Positions 47,773-57,872 of a stretch of DNA of 64,000 nt are shown piece after piece (within the stretch, counting starts at the first letter, position 1; each line of letters begins with the position of its first letter). This DNA comes from Xanthomarina sp. F1114 (GTDB lineage: Bacteria; Bacteroidota; Bacteroidia; Flavobacteriales; Flavobacteriaceae). The position numbers and the translations under genes were made by a program. The notes beneath the pieces are model-generated. The model was not told where the DNA came from. It ran no database searches and saw only the letters and a program-made list of their open reading frames with translations. Where the stretch lies: positions 49,905 to 113,904 of the forward strand of contig NZ_JAPMLL010000014.1 of assembly GCF_026410255.1 (NCBI RefSeq). The letters run 5' to 3'.

Positions 47773-50379
47773 TTACAAATAACTTTTAGCAGCTTCCAAA
47801 GCAGCCTCAATACCTCCTGGATTTTTCCCTCCTGCAGTTGCAAAGAAAGGTTGTCCTCCTCCACCTCCTTGGATGTGTTTTCCTAATTCTCTAACTATTT
47901 GCCCTGCATTCAAGCCTTTACTTTCTACCAGTCCTTTAGATACGTAACAAGACAACAGCGCTTTACCTTCGTTTTCTGCTCCAAATAACAAGAATAAATT
48001 ATCAAACTGGCTGCCTAATTCAAAACAAAGATCTTTAATTCCTCCAGCATCCAAATCAATTTTCTTAGCTAAAAACTGAATACCATTTATATCGGATAAT
48101 TCATTTTTTAGATCACCTTTTAAGTTTTTTGCTTTGTCTTTTAACAAGGCTTCCACTTGTTTTTTTAGACTGCTATTTTCTTCTTGCAGGTTTTGAATGG
48201 CTTTTACAGGTTCGTTATTATTTAACAAGGACTTCATTTCTACAAAAGTCTTATTAATGTCTACAAAATAATCTTTTAAGGCATCGTTGGTAATGGCCTC
48301 AATTCGTCGAATTCCTGCTGCAACAGCTCCTTCAGATACTATTTTGAAAAACCAAATATCACCTGTATTTTTTACGTGTGTTCCTCCACATAATTCTATA
48401 GATTGACCAAAGCGAACCATTCTAACCGTATCTCCATATTTTTCTCCAAACAAAGCTATAGCTCCTTCTTCCAAAGCTTGATCCATTGGGATATTTCTTT
48501 TTTCTTGCAGAGGTAGTTTTCCAGCAATACGTGCATTCACAAAAATTTCTACATCCCGAATTTCTTCAGGAGTTAATTTTGAAAAATGCGAAAAGTCAAA
48601 ACGCAAGTATTTTGAATGCACGGCAGATCCTTTTTGCTCCACATGACTTCCTAAAATTTCACGTAAGGCCTGATGCATTAAATGTGTTGCAGTATGATTA
48701 CATTCGGTTCTATAACGCTGTTTAGAATCTACAGAAGCCATAAATGTTTCATTTAAGTTTTCTGGTAAATCTTTAGCAAAATGCATGACTACATTATTCT
48801 CTTTTTTAGTATCAAGAATATAAGTAATGTTTCCATTTCCATCTTCTAAATATCCTTTGTCTCCAACTTGTCCTCCACCTTCAGCATAAAAAGGAGTTAA
48901 ATTAAAAACTAATTGATACATATCTCCATCTTTTTTAGAGCTTACCTTTCTGTAACGTGTAATTTTAACTTTAGCTTCTAAAGCATCGTAACCTATAAAC
49001 TCTTGTACGGCATCATCAATTAATATGGTCCAATCGTCTGTGGACATTTCACTAGCCGCACGCGAACGCATTTTTTGTTTTTCTAATTGCTCTTTAAAAC
49101 CCTTTTCATCGAGCTTTAAACCCTGTTCAGATAAAATTAAGGCCGTTAAATCTATTGGAAATCCGTAAGTATCGTATAACTCGAAGGCTTTTTCTCCAGA
49201 AACTGTATCGTTAGAAACACTTTTTACAATCCCATCTAAAAGCACCAAGCCTTGTTCTAAGGTTCGTAAAAAAGAAGCTTCCTCTTCTTTAATTACGTTT
49301 TCAATCAGTTGTTTTTGAACTTTTAATTCAGGGAAAGCTTCTCCCATTTTTGTACTTAAAACATCAACTAATCTATATATAAACGGGTCTTTCTGATCTA
49401 AAAAAGTAAAACTATAACGAATGGCACGACGTAAAATTCTTCGAATGACATATCCAGCTCCTGTATTACTTGGTAATTGACCATCTGCAATAGAAAATGC
49501 TACAGCGCGAACGTGGTCTGAAATAACACGAATAGCGACATCTATTTTTTCGTCTTTGCCATACTCCTTATCGGTAATGGTTTCAATTTCACGAATAATT
49601 GGTGTAAAAACATCTGTATCGTAATTACTTTTAACATCTTGTAATACCATACAAAGACGTTCAAACCCCATACCCGTATCAATATGTTTATTTGGCAATG
49701 GTTCTAGAGCACCACTAGCTTTACGATTGTACTGCATAAAAACCAGATTCCATATTTCCACCACTTGCGGGTGATCCATATTAATTAAGGTTTTTCCATC
49801 AACTTTAGCTTTCTCTTCAGCCGAACGAATATCTACATGAATTTCGCTGCAAGGTCCACAAGGTCCTTGCTCGCCCATTTCCCAGAAATTATCTTTCTTG
49901 TTTCCCATGAGGATTCTATCTTCGGGGAAGAATTGTTTCCACAAATCGAAAGCTTCCTGATCCATTGTGGTTCCATCATTTTTATCGCCTTCAAAAACAG
50001 TTACATATAAGATGTCTTTATCAATGCCATAAACTTCTGTTAATAATTCCCAAGACCAAGCAATAGCTTCCTTCTTAAAGTAATCGCCAAAACTCCAATT
50101 TCCAAGCATTTCAAAAAGTGTATGGTGATACGTATCGTAACCAACCTCTTCTAAATCGTTATGCTTACCAGAGACGCGTAAACATTTCTGGCTATCTGCA
50201 ATCCGGCTGTTTTTTGGTTCGGCATTTCCTAAGAAATACTCTTTAAAAGGAGCCATTCCAGAATTGACAAACATCAAACTAGGATCATCTTTTAATACTA
50301 ATGGTGCCGACGGAACAATGCTGTGTTTTTTCTCTTTAAAAAAACTTAAAAATTTTGAACGTACTTCTTGAGATTTCAT
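47773..50379 (-). CDS. alaS: Alanyl-tRNA synthetase
   Basis: Class II synthetase (868 residues) that charges tRNA-Ala. The aminoacylation domain begins [20 protein letters not shown] and has [31 protein letters not shown] and [18 protein letters not shown]. The editing domain has the zinc pair [11 protein letters not shown] and [10 protein letters not shown]. The C-Ala domain ends [14 protein letters not shown]. Length and order are standard. It is divergent from the LytM gene, with a good -7 box upstream. Confidence 0.98.
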   Translation of the reverse strand: MKSQEVRSKFLSFFKEKKHSIVPSAPLVLKDDPSLMFVNSGMAPFKEYFLGNAEPKNSRIADSQKCLRVSGKHNDLEEVGYDTYHHTLFEMLGNWSFGDYFKKEAIAWSWELLTEVYGIDKDILYVTVFEGDKNDGTTMDQEAFDLWKQFFPEDRILMGNKKDNFWEMGEQGPCGPCSEIHVDIRSAEEKAKVDGKTLINMDHPQVVEIWNLVFMQYNRKASGALEPLPNKHIDTGMGFERLCMVLQDVKSNYDTDVFTPIIREIETITDKEYGKDEKIDVAIRVISDHVRAVAFSIADGQLPSNTGAGYVIRRILRRAIRYSFTFLDQKDPFIYRLVDVLSTKMGEAFPELKVQKQLIENVIKEEEASFLRTLEQGLVLLDGIVKSVSNDTVSGEKAFELYDTYGFPIDLTALILSEQGLKLDEKGFKEQLEKQKMRSRAASEMSTDDWTILIDDAVQEFIGYDALEAKVKITRYRKVSSKKDGDMYQLVFNLTPFYAEGGGQVGDKGYLEDGNGNITYILDTKKENNVVMHFAKDLPENLNETFMASVDSKQRYRTECNHTATHLMHQALREILGSHVEQKGSAVHSKYLRFDFSHFSKLTPEEIRDVEIFVNARIAGKLPLQEKRNIPMDQALEEGAIALFGEKYGDTVRMVRFGQSIELCGGTHVKNTGDIWFFKIVSEGAVAAGIRRIEAITNDALKDYFVDINKTFVEMKSLLNNNEPVKAIQNLQEENSSLKKQVEALLKDKAKNLKGDLKNELSDINGIQFLAKKIDLDAGGIKDLCFELGSQFDNLFLLFGAENEGKALLSCYVSKGLVESKGLNAGQIVRELGKHIQGGGGGQPFFATAGGKNPGGIEAALEAAKSYL

Positions 50380-50445
50380 CTGTTTATTTTGAAAGCTGTT
50401 TTGTTAAAAATTGTATAAAACGACGCATCTTTTACAATTTCTCCA

Positions 50446-50453
50446 CAAATCTA
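50446..50453 (-). promoter_or_regulatory. -7 box for alaS
   Basis: TAGATTTG on the minus strand, exact TAnnTTTG; leader of about 60 nt. Confidence 0.5.
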
Positions 50454-50532
50454 TTTTAAATTTCGGATTCGGAGAAGATAGTTTCTCATTTTTTCATTTA
50501 GTTTTCACTAAATTTACCATGAAAATATTTTG

Positions 50533-50540
50533 TAGGTTTG
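50533..50540 (+). promoter_or_regulatory. -7 box for the LytM peptidase operon
   Basis: TAGGTTTG, exact TAnnTTTG; leader of about 60 nt. The upstream block aaatattttgtaggttt is repeated at 57114-57130 before the outer-membrane pair. Confidence 0.5.
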
Positions 50541-50608
50541 TTGCTTTTGGATACTAATTGATAAATCGCTAAATATTAATTCCATGCAAAAATAGCATAA
50601 ATTAGATA

Positions 50609-51580
50609 ATGAGTAAGGTAAAATATTATTATGATCCAGATACGCTTTCTTACAGAAGAATAGAGCGTAAAAAAAGAAGAACAGTAAAGTACATTTCGAT
50701 ATTTTTACTAGCAACTGCCTTATTTGCATTTCTGTTTGTTTTTATTTCCAGCCAATTTATAGAGTCTCCAAGAGAAAAAAGTTTAAAGCACGAATTACAA
50801 AACGCTCAATTACAGCTTGAGCTTTTGAATAAGAAAATGGACGAAACAGAAACTGTTTTAGCTAACCTGGCTGATAGAGACAACAATATTTACAGATTAT
50901 ACTTTGAAGCAAATCCCATTCCTGAAGAACAAAGAAAGGCAGGTTTTGGAGGTATTAATAGATATAAAAAACTCGAGGGGTTTGACAATTCGAAATTAAT
51001 TATTGAAAGTCATAAACGTATAGATCAATTACAGAAACAAATTGTAGTCCAATCGAGATCTTTAGATGAAATAACAAAATTAGCAGCCGATAAAGAAAAA
51101 CTTCTAGAAGCTATTCCTGCCATTCAACCTGTAAAAAACGAAGATCTGTCTAGAATGGCCTCTGGATATGGTATTAGGACAGATCCTTTTACGAAGGCTC
51201 GAAAAATGCATTGGGGTATGGATTTTTCGGCTCCTCGTGGGACACCTATTTATGCATCGGGAGACGGCGTTGTTGTTAGAGCAGACAACCGTTCTGCTGG
51301 TTATGGAAACCACGTACGCATAGATCATGGTTATGGTTATGTTAGTCTTTATGGACATATGTATAAATACAATGTAAAAAAGAATCAGAAAGTTAAAAGA
51401 GGTGATATTATTGGGTTTGTAGGAAGTACAGGCCGATCTCAAGGACCACATTTACACTATGAAATCTTTAAGGATGGAGAACGAATTAACCCTCTTAACT
51501 TTTACTATGGTAGTTTATCTGCTGAAGAGTTTAATGAGTTATTAACACATGCTTCGGTAGAAAATCAATCTTTAGATTAA
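50609..51580 (+). CDS. M23 family (LytM) metallopeptidase, membrane anchored
   Basis: A 323-residue predicted peptidoglycan endopeptidase or its regulator. One membrane segment (about 27-47), a coiled coil (about 55-95), then the LytM domain (about 185-295). The zinc ligands are intact: H201 and D205 in MHWGMDFSAP and H283 in HLHYEIF, so it may be active. The N-terminal YYYDPDTLSYRRIERKKRR is typical of Bacteroidota homologues. Its stop overlaps the merR start by one base (taatg), so the two are coupled. Confidence 0.92.
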   Translation: MSKVKYYYDPDTLSYRRIERKKRRTVKYISIFLLATALFAFLFVFISSQFIESPREKSLKHELQNAQLQLELLNKKMDETETVLANLADRDNNIYRLYFEANPIPEEQRKAGFGGINRYKKLEGFDNSKLIIESHKRIDQLQKQIVVQSRSLDEITKLAADKEKLLEAIPAIQPVKNEDLSRMASGYGIRTDPFTKARKMHWGMDFSAPRGTPIYASGDGVVVRADNRSAGYGNHVRIDHGYGYVSLYGHMYKYNVKKNQKVKRGDIIGFVGSTGRSQGPHLHYEIFKDGERINPLNFYYGSLSAEEFNELLTHASVENQSLD

Positions 51581-51909
51581 TGCATATAGAATTACCTGAA
51601 AAACGATATTATAGTATTGGCGAAGTCGCCAAAGCTTTTGATGTAAACACATCTTTAATTCGTTTTTGGGAAAAAGAATTCGATGTTTTAAAACCTAAGA
51701 AAAACGCAAAAGGAAATAGAAAGTTTACTCCAGAAGATATTAATAACTTAAAGTTTATTTATCATCTGGTAAAAGAAAGAGGTTTTACACTTGAAGGCGC
51801 AAAAACCCATTTAAAAGAAGAAAAGAAAAAGCCTTTAGAAACCTTCGAAATAATTAGTAAATTAAAAAGTATTAAAGCACAACTTCTTAAAATTAAAGAA
51901 CAACTGTAA
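51580..51909 (+). CDS. MerR-family transcriptional regulator
   Basis: A 109-residue MerR protein with the winged helix at the N-terminus (YYSIGEVAKAFDVNTSLIRFWEKEFDVL) and a short coiled-coil tail (ISKLKSIKAQLLKIKEQL). No effector domain or metal-binding cysteines, so probably a minimal regulator. Translationally coupled to the LytM gene, an arrangement common in Bacteroidota. Confidence 0.93.
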   Translation: MHIELPEKRYYSIGEVAKAFDVNTSLIRFWEKEFDVLKPKKNAKGNRKFTPEDINNLKFIYHLVKERGFTLEGAKTHLKEEKKKPLETFEIISKLKSIKAQLLKIKEQL

Positions 51910-51966
51910 CATTTTACCAACTATTACAACTAATAATAAAAACACTAACACTTAAAACTATACATC

Positions 51967-52566
51967 ATGAAAAAATGGTTAATTCCAGTAATTATCATTG
52001 CCGCTCTTGGCTTTGGAATGTACAATTGGGCTGTAGGATTTAATAATACAGCAATTACATTAAATGAAAACGTAAGCGAAGCTTGGGGAAATGTTCAAAC
52101 TTCTTATCAACGTAGAAACGATTTAATTGGAAACCTTGTAAATACAGTAAAAGGTGCTGCCGATTTTGAAAAAAGCACTTTAGAAGCAGTTATTAAAGCA
52201 AGAAGCGAAGCTACTAAAACATCTATCGACCCATCGAATATAACACCCGAGCAACTTCAAGAATTTAATCAGGCTCAAGGTGGATTAAGTAGTGCTTTGT
52301 CTAGACTTTTAGTAACGGTAGAAAGATATCCGGAATTGAAGGCTAATCAGAATTTCTTAAAACTTCAAGACGAATTAACTAGTACTGAAAACACTATTCA
52401 AACTGCCAGAACTCGTTATAACGAAGCTATTAAACCTTATAATACCCATGTTAAAAAGTTCCCTAATTCTATATTAGCTGGACTTTTTAACTTTGAAGGA
52501 AAGCCTTATTTCGATGCTGAAGCTGGAGCAGAAAAACCAGTAGATGTAGAATTCGATTTTAATTAA
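51967..52566 (+). CDS. LemA family protein
   Basis: A 199-residue LemA protein: one N-terminal membrane helix (WLIPVIIIAALGFGMYNWAV), then NLVNTVKGAADFEKSTL and VTVERYPELKANQNFLKLQDELTSTENTI, the family core. All-helical, membrane-anchored, function unclear. It is followed at 9 bp by two TPM-domain genes, the usual LemA–TPM grouping. Confidence 0.95.
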   Translation: MKKWLIPVIIIAALGFGMYNWAVGFNNTAITLNENVSEAWGNVQTSYQRRNDLIGNLVNTVKGAADFEKSTLEAVIKARSEATKTSIDPSNITPEQLQEFNQAQGGLSSALSRLLVTVERYPELKANQNFLKLQDELTSTENTIQTARTRYNEAIKPYNTHVKKFPNSILAGLFNFEGKPYFDAEAGAEKPVDVEFDFN

Positions 52567-52574
52567 AAATTATC

Positions 52575-53012
52575 ATGTCAAAAATAGAAGATTTTTTAAC
52601 TGCACAAGAAGAACAAGAGATTGTTAACGCTATTCGTACAGCCGAAAAAAACACCTCTGGAGAAATACGAGTGCATCTTGAAAAATCTTCTAAAATTGAT
52701 GCTTTTAATCGTGCCATGGAAGTATTCCATTATCTAAAGATGGATAATACCAAAGAACAAAATGGGGTTTTAATCTATGTAGCCGTAGAAGATAAAACTT
52801 TTGTTATTTATGGCGATAAAGGTATTAACGATATTGTAGGGAAAGACTTTTGGACTACTACAAAAGATACTATTCAAGCTCAGTTTAAATCTGGAAATTT
52901 TAAACAAGGTCTTGTGGATGGTATTTTAAAAGCTGGAGAAGTTTTAGAGAAACACTTTCCGTGGCAACACAATGATATTGATGAATTAAGCAACGAAATA
53001 TCCAAAGGATAA
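52575..53012 (+). CDS. Soluble TPM-domain protein
   Basis: A 145-residue TPM (TLP18.3/Psb32/MOLO-1) domain without a signal peptide or membrane segment. TAEKNTSGEIRVHLE and NGVLIYVAVEDKTFVIYGDKGI are typical; the tail holds HFPWQHNDIDELSNE. Its last base is the first base of the next gene (atg overlaps the stop), so translation is coupled. Confidence 0.9.
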   Translation: MSKIEDFLTAQEEQEIVNAIRTAEKNTSGEIRVHLEKSSKIDAFNRAMEVFHYLKMDNTKEQNGVLIYVAVEDKTFVIYGDKGINDIVGKDFWTTTKDTIQAQFKSGNFKQGLVDGILKAGEVLEKHFPWQHNDIDELSNEISKG

Positions 53013-53818
53013 TGTTAAAGCCTCAACACATTAAATTTTTTATTGTTCTGTTCGTGAGTTTGTGTTTTTCGCAAAACTTATTGGCGCAATTTGATGTCCC
53101 TAAAATACCCAAAGAACAAACAAGTGTTTACGATTATATGTCGCTGCTTTCTGCTTCAGAAAAAAGTAGTTTAGAACAGAAGCTCATCAAATATTCTGAT
53201 ACCACTTCTACTCAAATAGTTGTAGTTATTATCCCTAGTGCCAAAGGTGAAAACATTGGACTTTTATCTGCCAAATGGGCTCAAGAATGGGGAATAGGAC
53301 AAGCTAAAGAGGATAATGGCGTATTTATTTTATTAGCTAGAAACGATAGAAAAATATGGATTTCTCCTGGTTATGGCGTAGAACATAAACTCACCGCAGG
53401 AATTGTTGGCGAACTTACTAGAAACGTCATTATTCCTGAATTTAAAAAAGGGGATTATTACAGTGGTTTAGACAAAGGAACAGATGCTATTTTCCAGGTT
53501 TTAATGGGAGAGTATCAGGGCACTCGAAAGTCTGATAAGAACTCTGAATCGCCTGGAGGTTTTATTATATTCCTAATTATCTTTTTCATCATAATATTAA
53601 TCTCTATCTCTAAAAACCGAAGAGGTGGCTCTGGAGGTTCCGGAAGTAATAAATCTGGAGGCTTTAGTATTCTCGATGCTATTATTTTAAGCAATATGGG
53701 ACGTGGAGGCTATGGAGGTTCTTCTGGAGGTTTTGGAGGAGGTTCTTCTGGTGGAGGCTTTGGAGGCGGCTTCGGTGGTGGTGGATTCTCTGGTGGAGGT
53801 GCTGGAGGAAGTTGGTAA
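53012..53818 (+). CDS. Exported TPM-domain protein with glycine-rich tail (YgcG-like)
   Basis: A 268-residue protein: signal peptide (ending LLAQ, about 25), TPM domain (about 35-170, DNGVFILLARNDRKIWISPGYG), one membrane helix (GFIIFLIIFFIIILISI) and a Gly/Ser-rich tail (from GGYGGSSGGFGGG). Such tails are usual for YgcG-type proteins. Probably a membrane-anchored periplasmic domain acting with LemA; function unproven. Confidence 0.9.
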   Translation: MLKPQHIKFFIVLFVSLCFSQNLLAQFDVPKIPKEQTSVYDYMSLLSASEKSSLEQKLIKYSDTTSTQIVVVIIPSAKGENIGLLSAKWAQEWGIGQAKEDNGVFILLARNDRKIWISPGYGVEHKLTAGIVGELTRNVIIPEFKKGDYYSGLDKGTDAIFQVLMGEYQGTRKSDKNSESPGGFIIFLIIFFIIILISISKNRRGGSGGSGSNKSGGFSILDAIILSNMGRGGYGGSSGGFGGGSSGGGFGGGFGGGGFSGGGAGGSW

Positions 53819-53938
53819 ACTTTTACTAGAAGCTTTGGATTATGTATGTAGTCTGAGTTCGAAATTTAAATTTACCGTTGCAAAGTCTGGTATTAAAAAC
53901 AGAGACTATTAAAGTAAAATTCCATATTATCTAATAAA

Positions 53939-53969
53939 AAAAAGGTTCTACAAGATGTAGAACCTTTTT
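53939..53969. terminator. Bidirectional terminator
   Basis: Arms aaaaaggttctaca and tgtagaaccttttt around aga; it lies between the TPM operon and der (convergent). Confidence 0.9.
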
Positions 53970-53989
53970 CATTTACACTGAAGTAACAA

Positions 53990-55294
53990 TTACTTTTTAC
54001 GCATATAAACACTTACTGGAACACCTTTAAAATCGAAATGCTCACGAAGTTTATTTTCTAAAAATCGCTTATAAGGATCTCTTACATATTGAGGTAGATT
54101 ACAGAAAAACGCAAATTGTGGTTGCGGTGTTGGCAACTGCATAATGTATTTAATTTTTACAAATTTCCCTTTGTAAGCTGGTGGAGGATAATTTTCTATA
54201 ATAGGAAGTAACACCTCGTTAAGCTTACTAGTTTTAATTTTTTTACTGCGGTTATTATACACTTCAACAGCCGTTTCTATAGCCTTAAAAATACGTTGTT
54301 TATTTAATACAGAAATAAATACAATTGGCACATCTGTAAAAGGCTCAATTTCTTTTCTAATAATTCCCTCGTACTCGTTGGTCGATTTATGGTCTTTCTC
54401 AACCAAATCCCACTTGTTAACTAGAATTACAATTCCTTTTCTGTTGCGCTCTGCCAACCAAAAGATATTTTGTACCTGCCCATCGAAACCGCGTGTGGCA
54501 TCCATAACTAACAAGCATACATCTGCATGTTCTATAGCACGAACACTACGCATTACAGAATAAAACTCTAAATCGTCTTTAACTTTAGACTTACGTCTAA
54601 TTCCAGCAGTATCTACAAGGTTAAATTCAAATCCAAAACGGTTGTATTTAGTATCTATAGAGTCTCTAGTTGTTCCAGCAATATCTGTAACTATATATCT
54701 GTCCTCGCCAATTAATGCATTTATAAAAGAAGATTTTCCAGCATTTGGTCTTCCTACCACAGCAAACCGAGGAAGTTCAGATTCTTCTACTTCTTCTTTT
54801 ACAGGTAAAGATTCTACAAGTGCATCTAATAAGTCTCCTGTTCCACTACCATTAATACTGGCAATAGTAAAGTACTCTCCTAAGCCCAAAGAATAAAATT
54901 CTACCGCATCTTGGGCTCTTTTAGCATTATCTACTTTATTGACAACTAAAAAAACAGGTTTTTTCACTTTTCTAAGTAAGGTTGCAACATCTTCGTCCAT
55001 TCCTGTAACACCAGATTCCACATCTACCATAAATATAATAGCATCTGCTTCGTCTATAGCTAACTCAACTTGTTTATCGATTTCTGCTTCAAAAACATCG
55101 TCGCTTCCTTTTACATATCCTCCTGTATCGATAAGAGAAAACTCTCTCCCATTCCAATCACTTTTTCCGTAATGTCTATCTCTTGTTACGCCACTTACAG
55201 CATCTACAATAGCTTCTCTTCTTTTAATTAAACGGTTAAAAAAAGTGGATTTTCCTACATTAGGTCTTCCTACAATAGCAACTATGTTACTCAT
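53990..55294 (-). CDS. der: GTPase Der (EngA), 50S ribosome assembly
   Basis: Double-domain GTPase (434 residues) for large-subunit maturation. Two P-loops: [14 protein letters not shown] (residue 8 on) and [14 protein letters not shown] (about 182 on). G3 motifs are DTGGYV and DTAGI; NKVD and NKWD are the G4 motifs. A C-terminal KH-like domain ends PVSVYMRKK. Full-length and standard. A -7 box lies just upstream. Confidence 0.97.
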   Translation of the reverse strand: MSNIVAIVGRPNVGKSTFFNRLIKRREAIVDAVSGVTRDRHYGKSDWNGREFSLIDTGGYVKGSDDVFEAEIDKQVELAIDEADAIIFMVDVESGVTGMDEDVATLLRKVKKPVFLVVNKVDNAKRAQDAVEFYSLGLGEYFTIASINGSGTGDLLDALVESLPVKEEVEESELPRFAVVGRPNAGKSSFINALIGEDRYIVTDIAGTTRDSIDTKYNRFGFEFNLVDTAGIRRKSKVKDDLEFYSVMRSVRAIEHADVCLLVMDATRGFDGQVQNIFWLAERNRKGIVILVNKWDLVEKDHKSTNEYEGIIRKEIEPFTDVPIVFISVLNKQRIFKAIETAVEVYNNRSKKIKTSKLNEVLLPIIENYPPPAYKGKFVKIKYIMQLPTPQPQFAFFCNLPQYVRDPYKRFLENKLREHFDFKGVPVSVYMRKK

Positions 55295-55311
55295 TTTAAT
55301 AAATTTTGATG

Positions 55312-55319
55312 CAAATATA
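55312..55319 (-). promoter_or_regulatory. -7 box for der
   Basis: TATATTTG on the minus strand, exact TAnnTTTG, 17 bp before the start. Confidence 0.45.
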
Positions 55320-55533
55320 ATGATATGCTAAGTATTAAATTGTATTTTGTTTAATTCAAAAAAAAAATAAATATGTGCGTCTAATAAAAATCACTATCAT
55401 TACTTAATAATTTAATTGACTGTTTATTGATACTTTCTGAAAGTTTAAAAAAAATTCTAAAAGCTTTTTATTTCTTTTTAAAACTATCTACATAAAAACA
55501 TAATTTAAAAAATAAAATGATTTAAAGAACTAT

Positions 55534-56040
55534 ATGTCCAACTCCTCAACAATCAATGAAGTGGTTTTAAGACCACGTTTTAAGTTTGAAAAAGATCAAA
55601 ATAATGAAAAATTATTAGGGTTATTTGATCAAGCTAAGCAAGAACAGAAGAATTTTATTGTTTCCAGAATAGACGACCATGTATTTATTAAATTTCCAAA
55701 GCATCAACAACATTTTTGGTCGCCGCAATTGCATTTGGAAATAGAAGAAATAAATGAAAATTCAAGTACAATTCGAGGCTTATTTGGCCCAAACCCAACC
55801 GTTTGGACCATGTTTATGTTTTTTCACTTTATTGTTGCAAGTTTTTTTATAGGATTTGGAGCTTGGGCCTATACCAATTGGACTTTAAAAACAACTTATG
55901 GCATTCAAATAAGTGTGATGTTATTAATGATTATTTGTTGGATAGTATTGTATTTTGTGGGGAGATTAGGCAAACAAGCTGGCATGGAACAAATGCATCT
56001 GCTTCATGGGTTTATGAGAGATACCTTGCGCAGTCAATAA
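55534..56040 (+). CDS. Small two-helix membrane protein of unknown function
   Basis: A 168-residue protein with a soluble N-terminal part (about 1-85) and two membrane helices (TMFMFFHFIVASFFIGFGAW, about 91-110; ISVMLLMIICWIVLYFVG, about 125-142). A charged end follows (QMHLLHGFMRDTL). WSPQLHLEIEE and GLFGPNPTVW look like conserved Bacteroidota motifs, but I cannot name a family. Located between der and era, on the opposite strand to both. Confidence 0.75.
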   Translation: MSNSSTINEVVLRPRFKFEKDQNNEKLLGLFDQAKQEQKNFIVSRIDDHVFIKFPKHQQHFWSPQLHLEIEEINENSSTIRGLFGPNPTVWTMFMFFHFIVASFFIGFGAWAYTNWTLKTTYGIQISVMLLMIICWIVLYFVGRLGKQAGMEQMHLLHGFMRDTLRSQ

Positions 56041-56061
56041 GTGGGTAGTAGGTAGTGGGCA
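56041..56061. repeat. Short heptad repeat after the membrane protein gene
   Basis: Three units: gtgggta, gtaggta, gtgggca, starting right after the stop codon. A small hairpin (agtat tcagg atact) follows at 56086-56100. Confidence 0.65.
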
Positions 56062-56116
56062 ATTTTTAGAGCGTAGAAAGAACTCAGTATTCAGGATACT
56101 AATGTCTAAAAAAAAC

Positions 56117-56998
56117 TTACTGATTATAACCAAATCTTTTTAACTGTCTTTGGTCGCTTCGCCAATTTTTATTCACTTTTACATAAAGTTCTAAGTGAAC
56201 CTGCTTGCCAAAGAATTTTTCCAAATCCTTTCTGGCTTCTATACCTACCCGTTTTAGGGCAGAACCTTTATGACCAATTATAATTCCTTTTTGAGTTTCG
56301 CGTTCTACCATAATTACTGAGCGCATTCTAATAATCTCTTCTTCCTCAAGAAACTCTTCGGTATCGATTTCAACTGCATAAGGAATTTCCTTTTTGTAGT
56401 GCATTAAAATTTTCTCACGAATGGTTTCATTAACAAAAAAACGTTCTGGTTTGTCCGTTAATTGGTCTTTAGGGTAGAAAGGTGGCGAATCTGGCAGTAA
56501 TTCTATAATACGATTAAAAACTTCTTTTACTTGAAATCCTTCTAAGGCAGAAATAGCAAAAATTTCAGCGTTAGGAACTTTCTCTGCCCAACTTTGAACT
56601 TGCTCTTCTAATTGTTTCTGATCTGATTTATCAATTTTATTCAACAGTAATAAAACAGGAATTTTAGAGCTAGTAATCTTCTTAAAAAAAGTTTCGTCCT
56701 TTAATTCTTTTTCACCAATTTCAACCATATAAATAAGCACGTCGGCATCTTCAAAAGCCGATTTTACAAAATCCATCATAGATTCTTGTAACTGGTATGC
56801 TGGCTTGATAATTCCTGGGGTATCAGATAAAATCATTTGAAAATCTTCCCCATTAACAATACCCAGAATCCTATGTCTTGTGGTTTGAGCTTTCGATGTT
56901 ATTATCGAAAGTTTTTCGCCAACAAAAGCATTCATTAATGTCGATTTTCCAACGTTTGGATTTCCTATAATATTTACAAAACCAGCTTTATGCATCAT
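56117..56998 (-). CDS. era: GTPase Era
   Basis: A 293-residue Era GTPase that binds 16S rRNA and aids 30S maturation. The P-loop is NIIGNPNVGKSTLMNAF; the switch II DTPGII and G4 NKID follow. The C-terminal KH domain contains IGHKGSALKRVGIEAR. Full-length. A -7 box sits just upstream. Confidence 0.97.
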   Translation of the reverse strand: MMHKAGFVNIIGNPNVGKSTLMNAFVGEKLSIITSKAQTTRHRILGIVNGEDFQMILSDTPGIIKPAYQLQESMMDFVKSAFEDADVLIYMVEIGEKELKDETFFKKITSSKIPVLLLLNKIDKSDQKQLEEQVQSWAEKVPNAEIFAISALEGFQVKEVFNRIIELLPDSPPFYPKDQLTDKPERFFVNETIREKILMHYKKEIPYAVEIDTEEFLEEEEIIRMRSVIMVERETQKGIIIGHKGSALKRVGIEARKDLEKFFGKQVHLELYVKVNKNWRSDQRQLKRFGYNQ

Positions 56999-57013
56999 GT
57001 TATTTTCTTATGG

Positions 57014-57021
57014 CAAAGATA
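57014..57021 (-). promoter_or_regulatory. -7 box for era
   Basis: TATCTTTG on the minus strand, exact TAnnTTTG, 15 bp before the start. Confidence 0.55.
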
Positions 57022-57182
57022 GTTTTTAAAATTTTAAACTTGGTACAAACCAAATAACTAATAAATTCAAAATGGAAAATTTAGTTTTTGTTTTTCATCT
57101 TTTTAGTTCATAAAATATTTTGTAGGTTTTTTTTTAATACTTTAGTGCTATTATTCAAACCTGTTTTAAAGTGTAGATTTAA

Positions 57183-57872
57183 GTGGTAAACAAACCGTAT
57201 TTTATAATTTTATTTATAGCATGGATTTTTGTAATGCCCAGCTTTTGTTTCTCTCAAGACAAAGTGACTGATTCTACAAAGCAAGCTGATGAGGTTACTC
57301 CTTTTAGAAAAGGGAGATGGCTTACAGGACTTACTGGTTCTATAGGTTCTGGTTCTTTCGAAAACACTAAAACAGATAATAAATCTATTAGCAATTGGTA
57401 CCGAATAGAAATTGGTACAGGAAAGTTTTTAATAGACCGGTTAAATATTGGCTTATCTGCCAATATGGAAAGAAGTAATCTAGAAAATGAAGATTCTGAA
57501 AATACTTCTGAAACTTTTTTTATTGGACCAAAAGGAACTTATTTTTTATCGCCAAGTAATGTTGGATCTGTTTTTTTTAGCTTATCCCCTGGATATGCGC
57601 TCTATAGAGAAACTATTGGAAACCTGGTAGCTGATACATATATTGAAAATGTTAATGGAGGTGGTGGTTTTGGATTTCTTTCAACATTTGGTTTTTCTTA
57701 TGTTATTCAAGATCGTGTATCTTTTGATCTTGGTTTAAATTACAATATATATTGGTTAGATTTAAAACAAGAAACTAATATTGACAATAACACGAAACAG
57801 GTTACTTACGAATTGAGTAATTTATCCTTTTCTTTCGGATTTAAAATATTATTAGACACGAAACCCTTATAA
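57183..57872 (+). CDS. Outer-membrane beta-barrel protein
   Basis: A 229-residue exported protein: signal peptide ending FCFSQ (about 25). The mature part is made of aromatic-alternating strands typical of a small outer-membrane barrel (WLTGLTGSIGSGSFEN, FFIGPKGTYFLSP, YELSNLSFSFGFKILL). The start is a GTG at 57183; the only later in-frame ATG would remove half of the signal peptide. Its stop overlaps the next ATG (taatg), so it is coupled with the Omp85-like gene. Confidence 0.75.
   Translation: MVNKPYFIILFIAWIFVMPSFCFSQDKVTDSTKQADEVTPFRKGRWLTGLTGSIGSGSFENTKTDNKSISNWYRIEIGTGKFLIDRLNIGLSANMERSNLENEDSENTSETFFIGPKGTYFLSPSNVGSVFFSLSPGYALYRETIGNLVADTYIENVNGGGGFGFLSTFGFSYVIQDRVSFDLGLNYNIYWLDLKQETNIDNNTKQVTYELSNLSFSFGFKILLDTKPL

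Noticed and set aside
53703..53912. Plus-strand 69-codon frame at the end of the TPM gene.
   Set aside because: It is a shifted reading of the Gly-rich tail.
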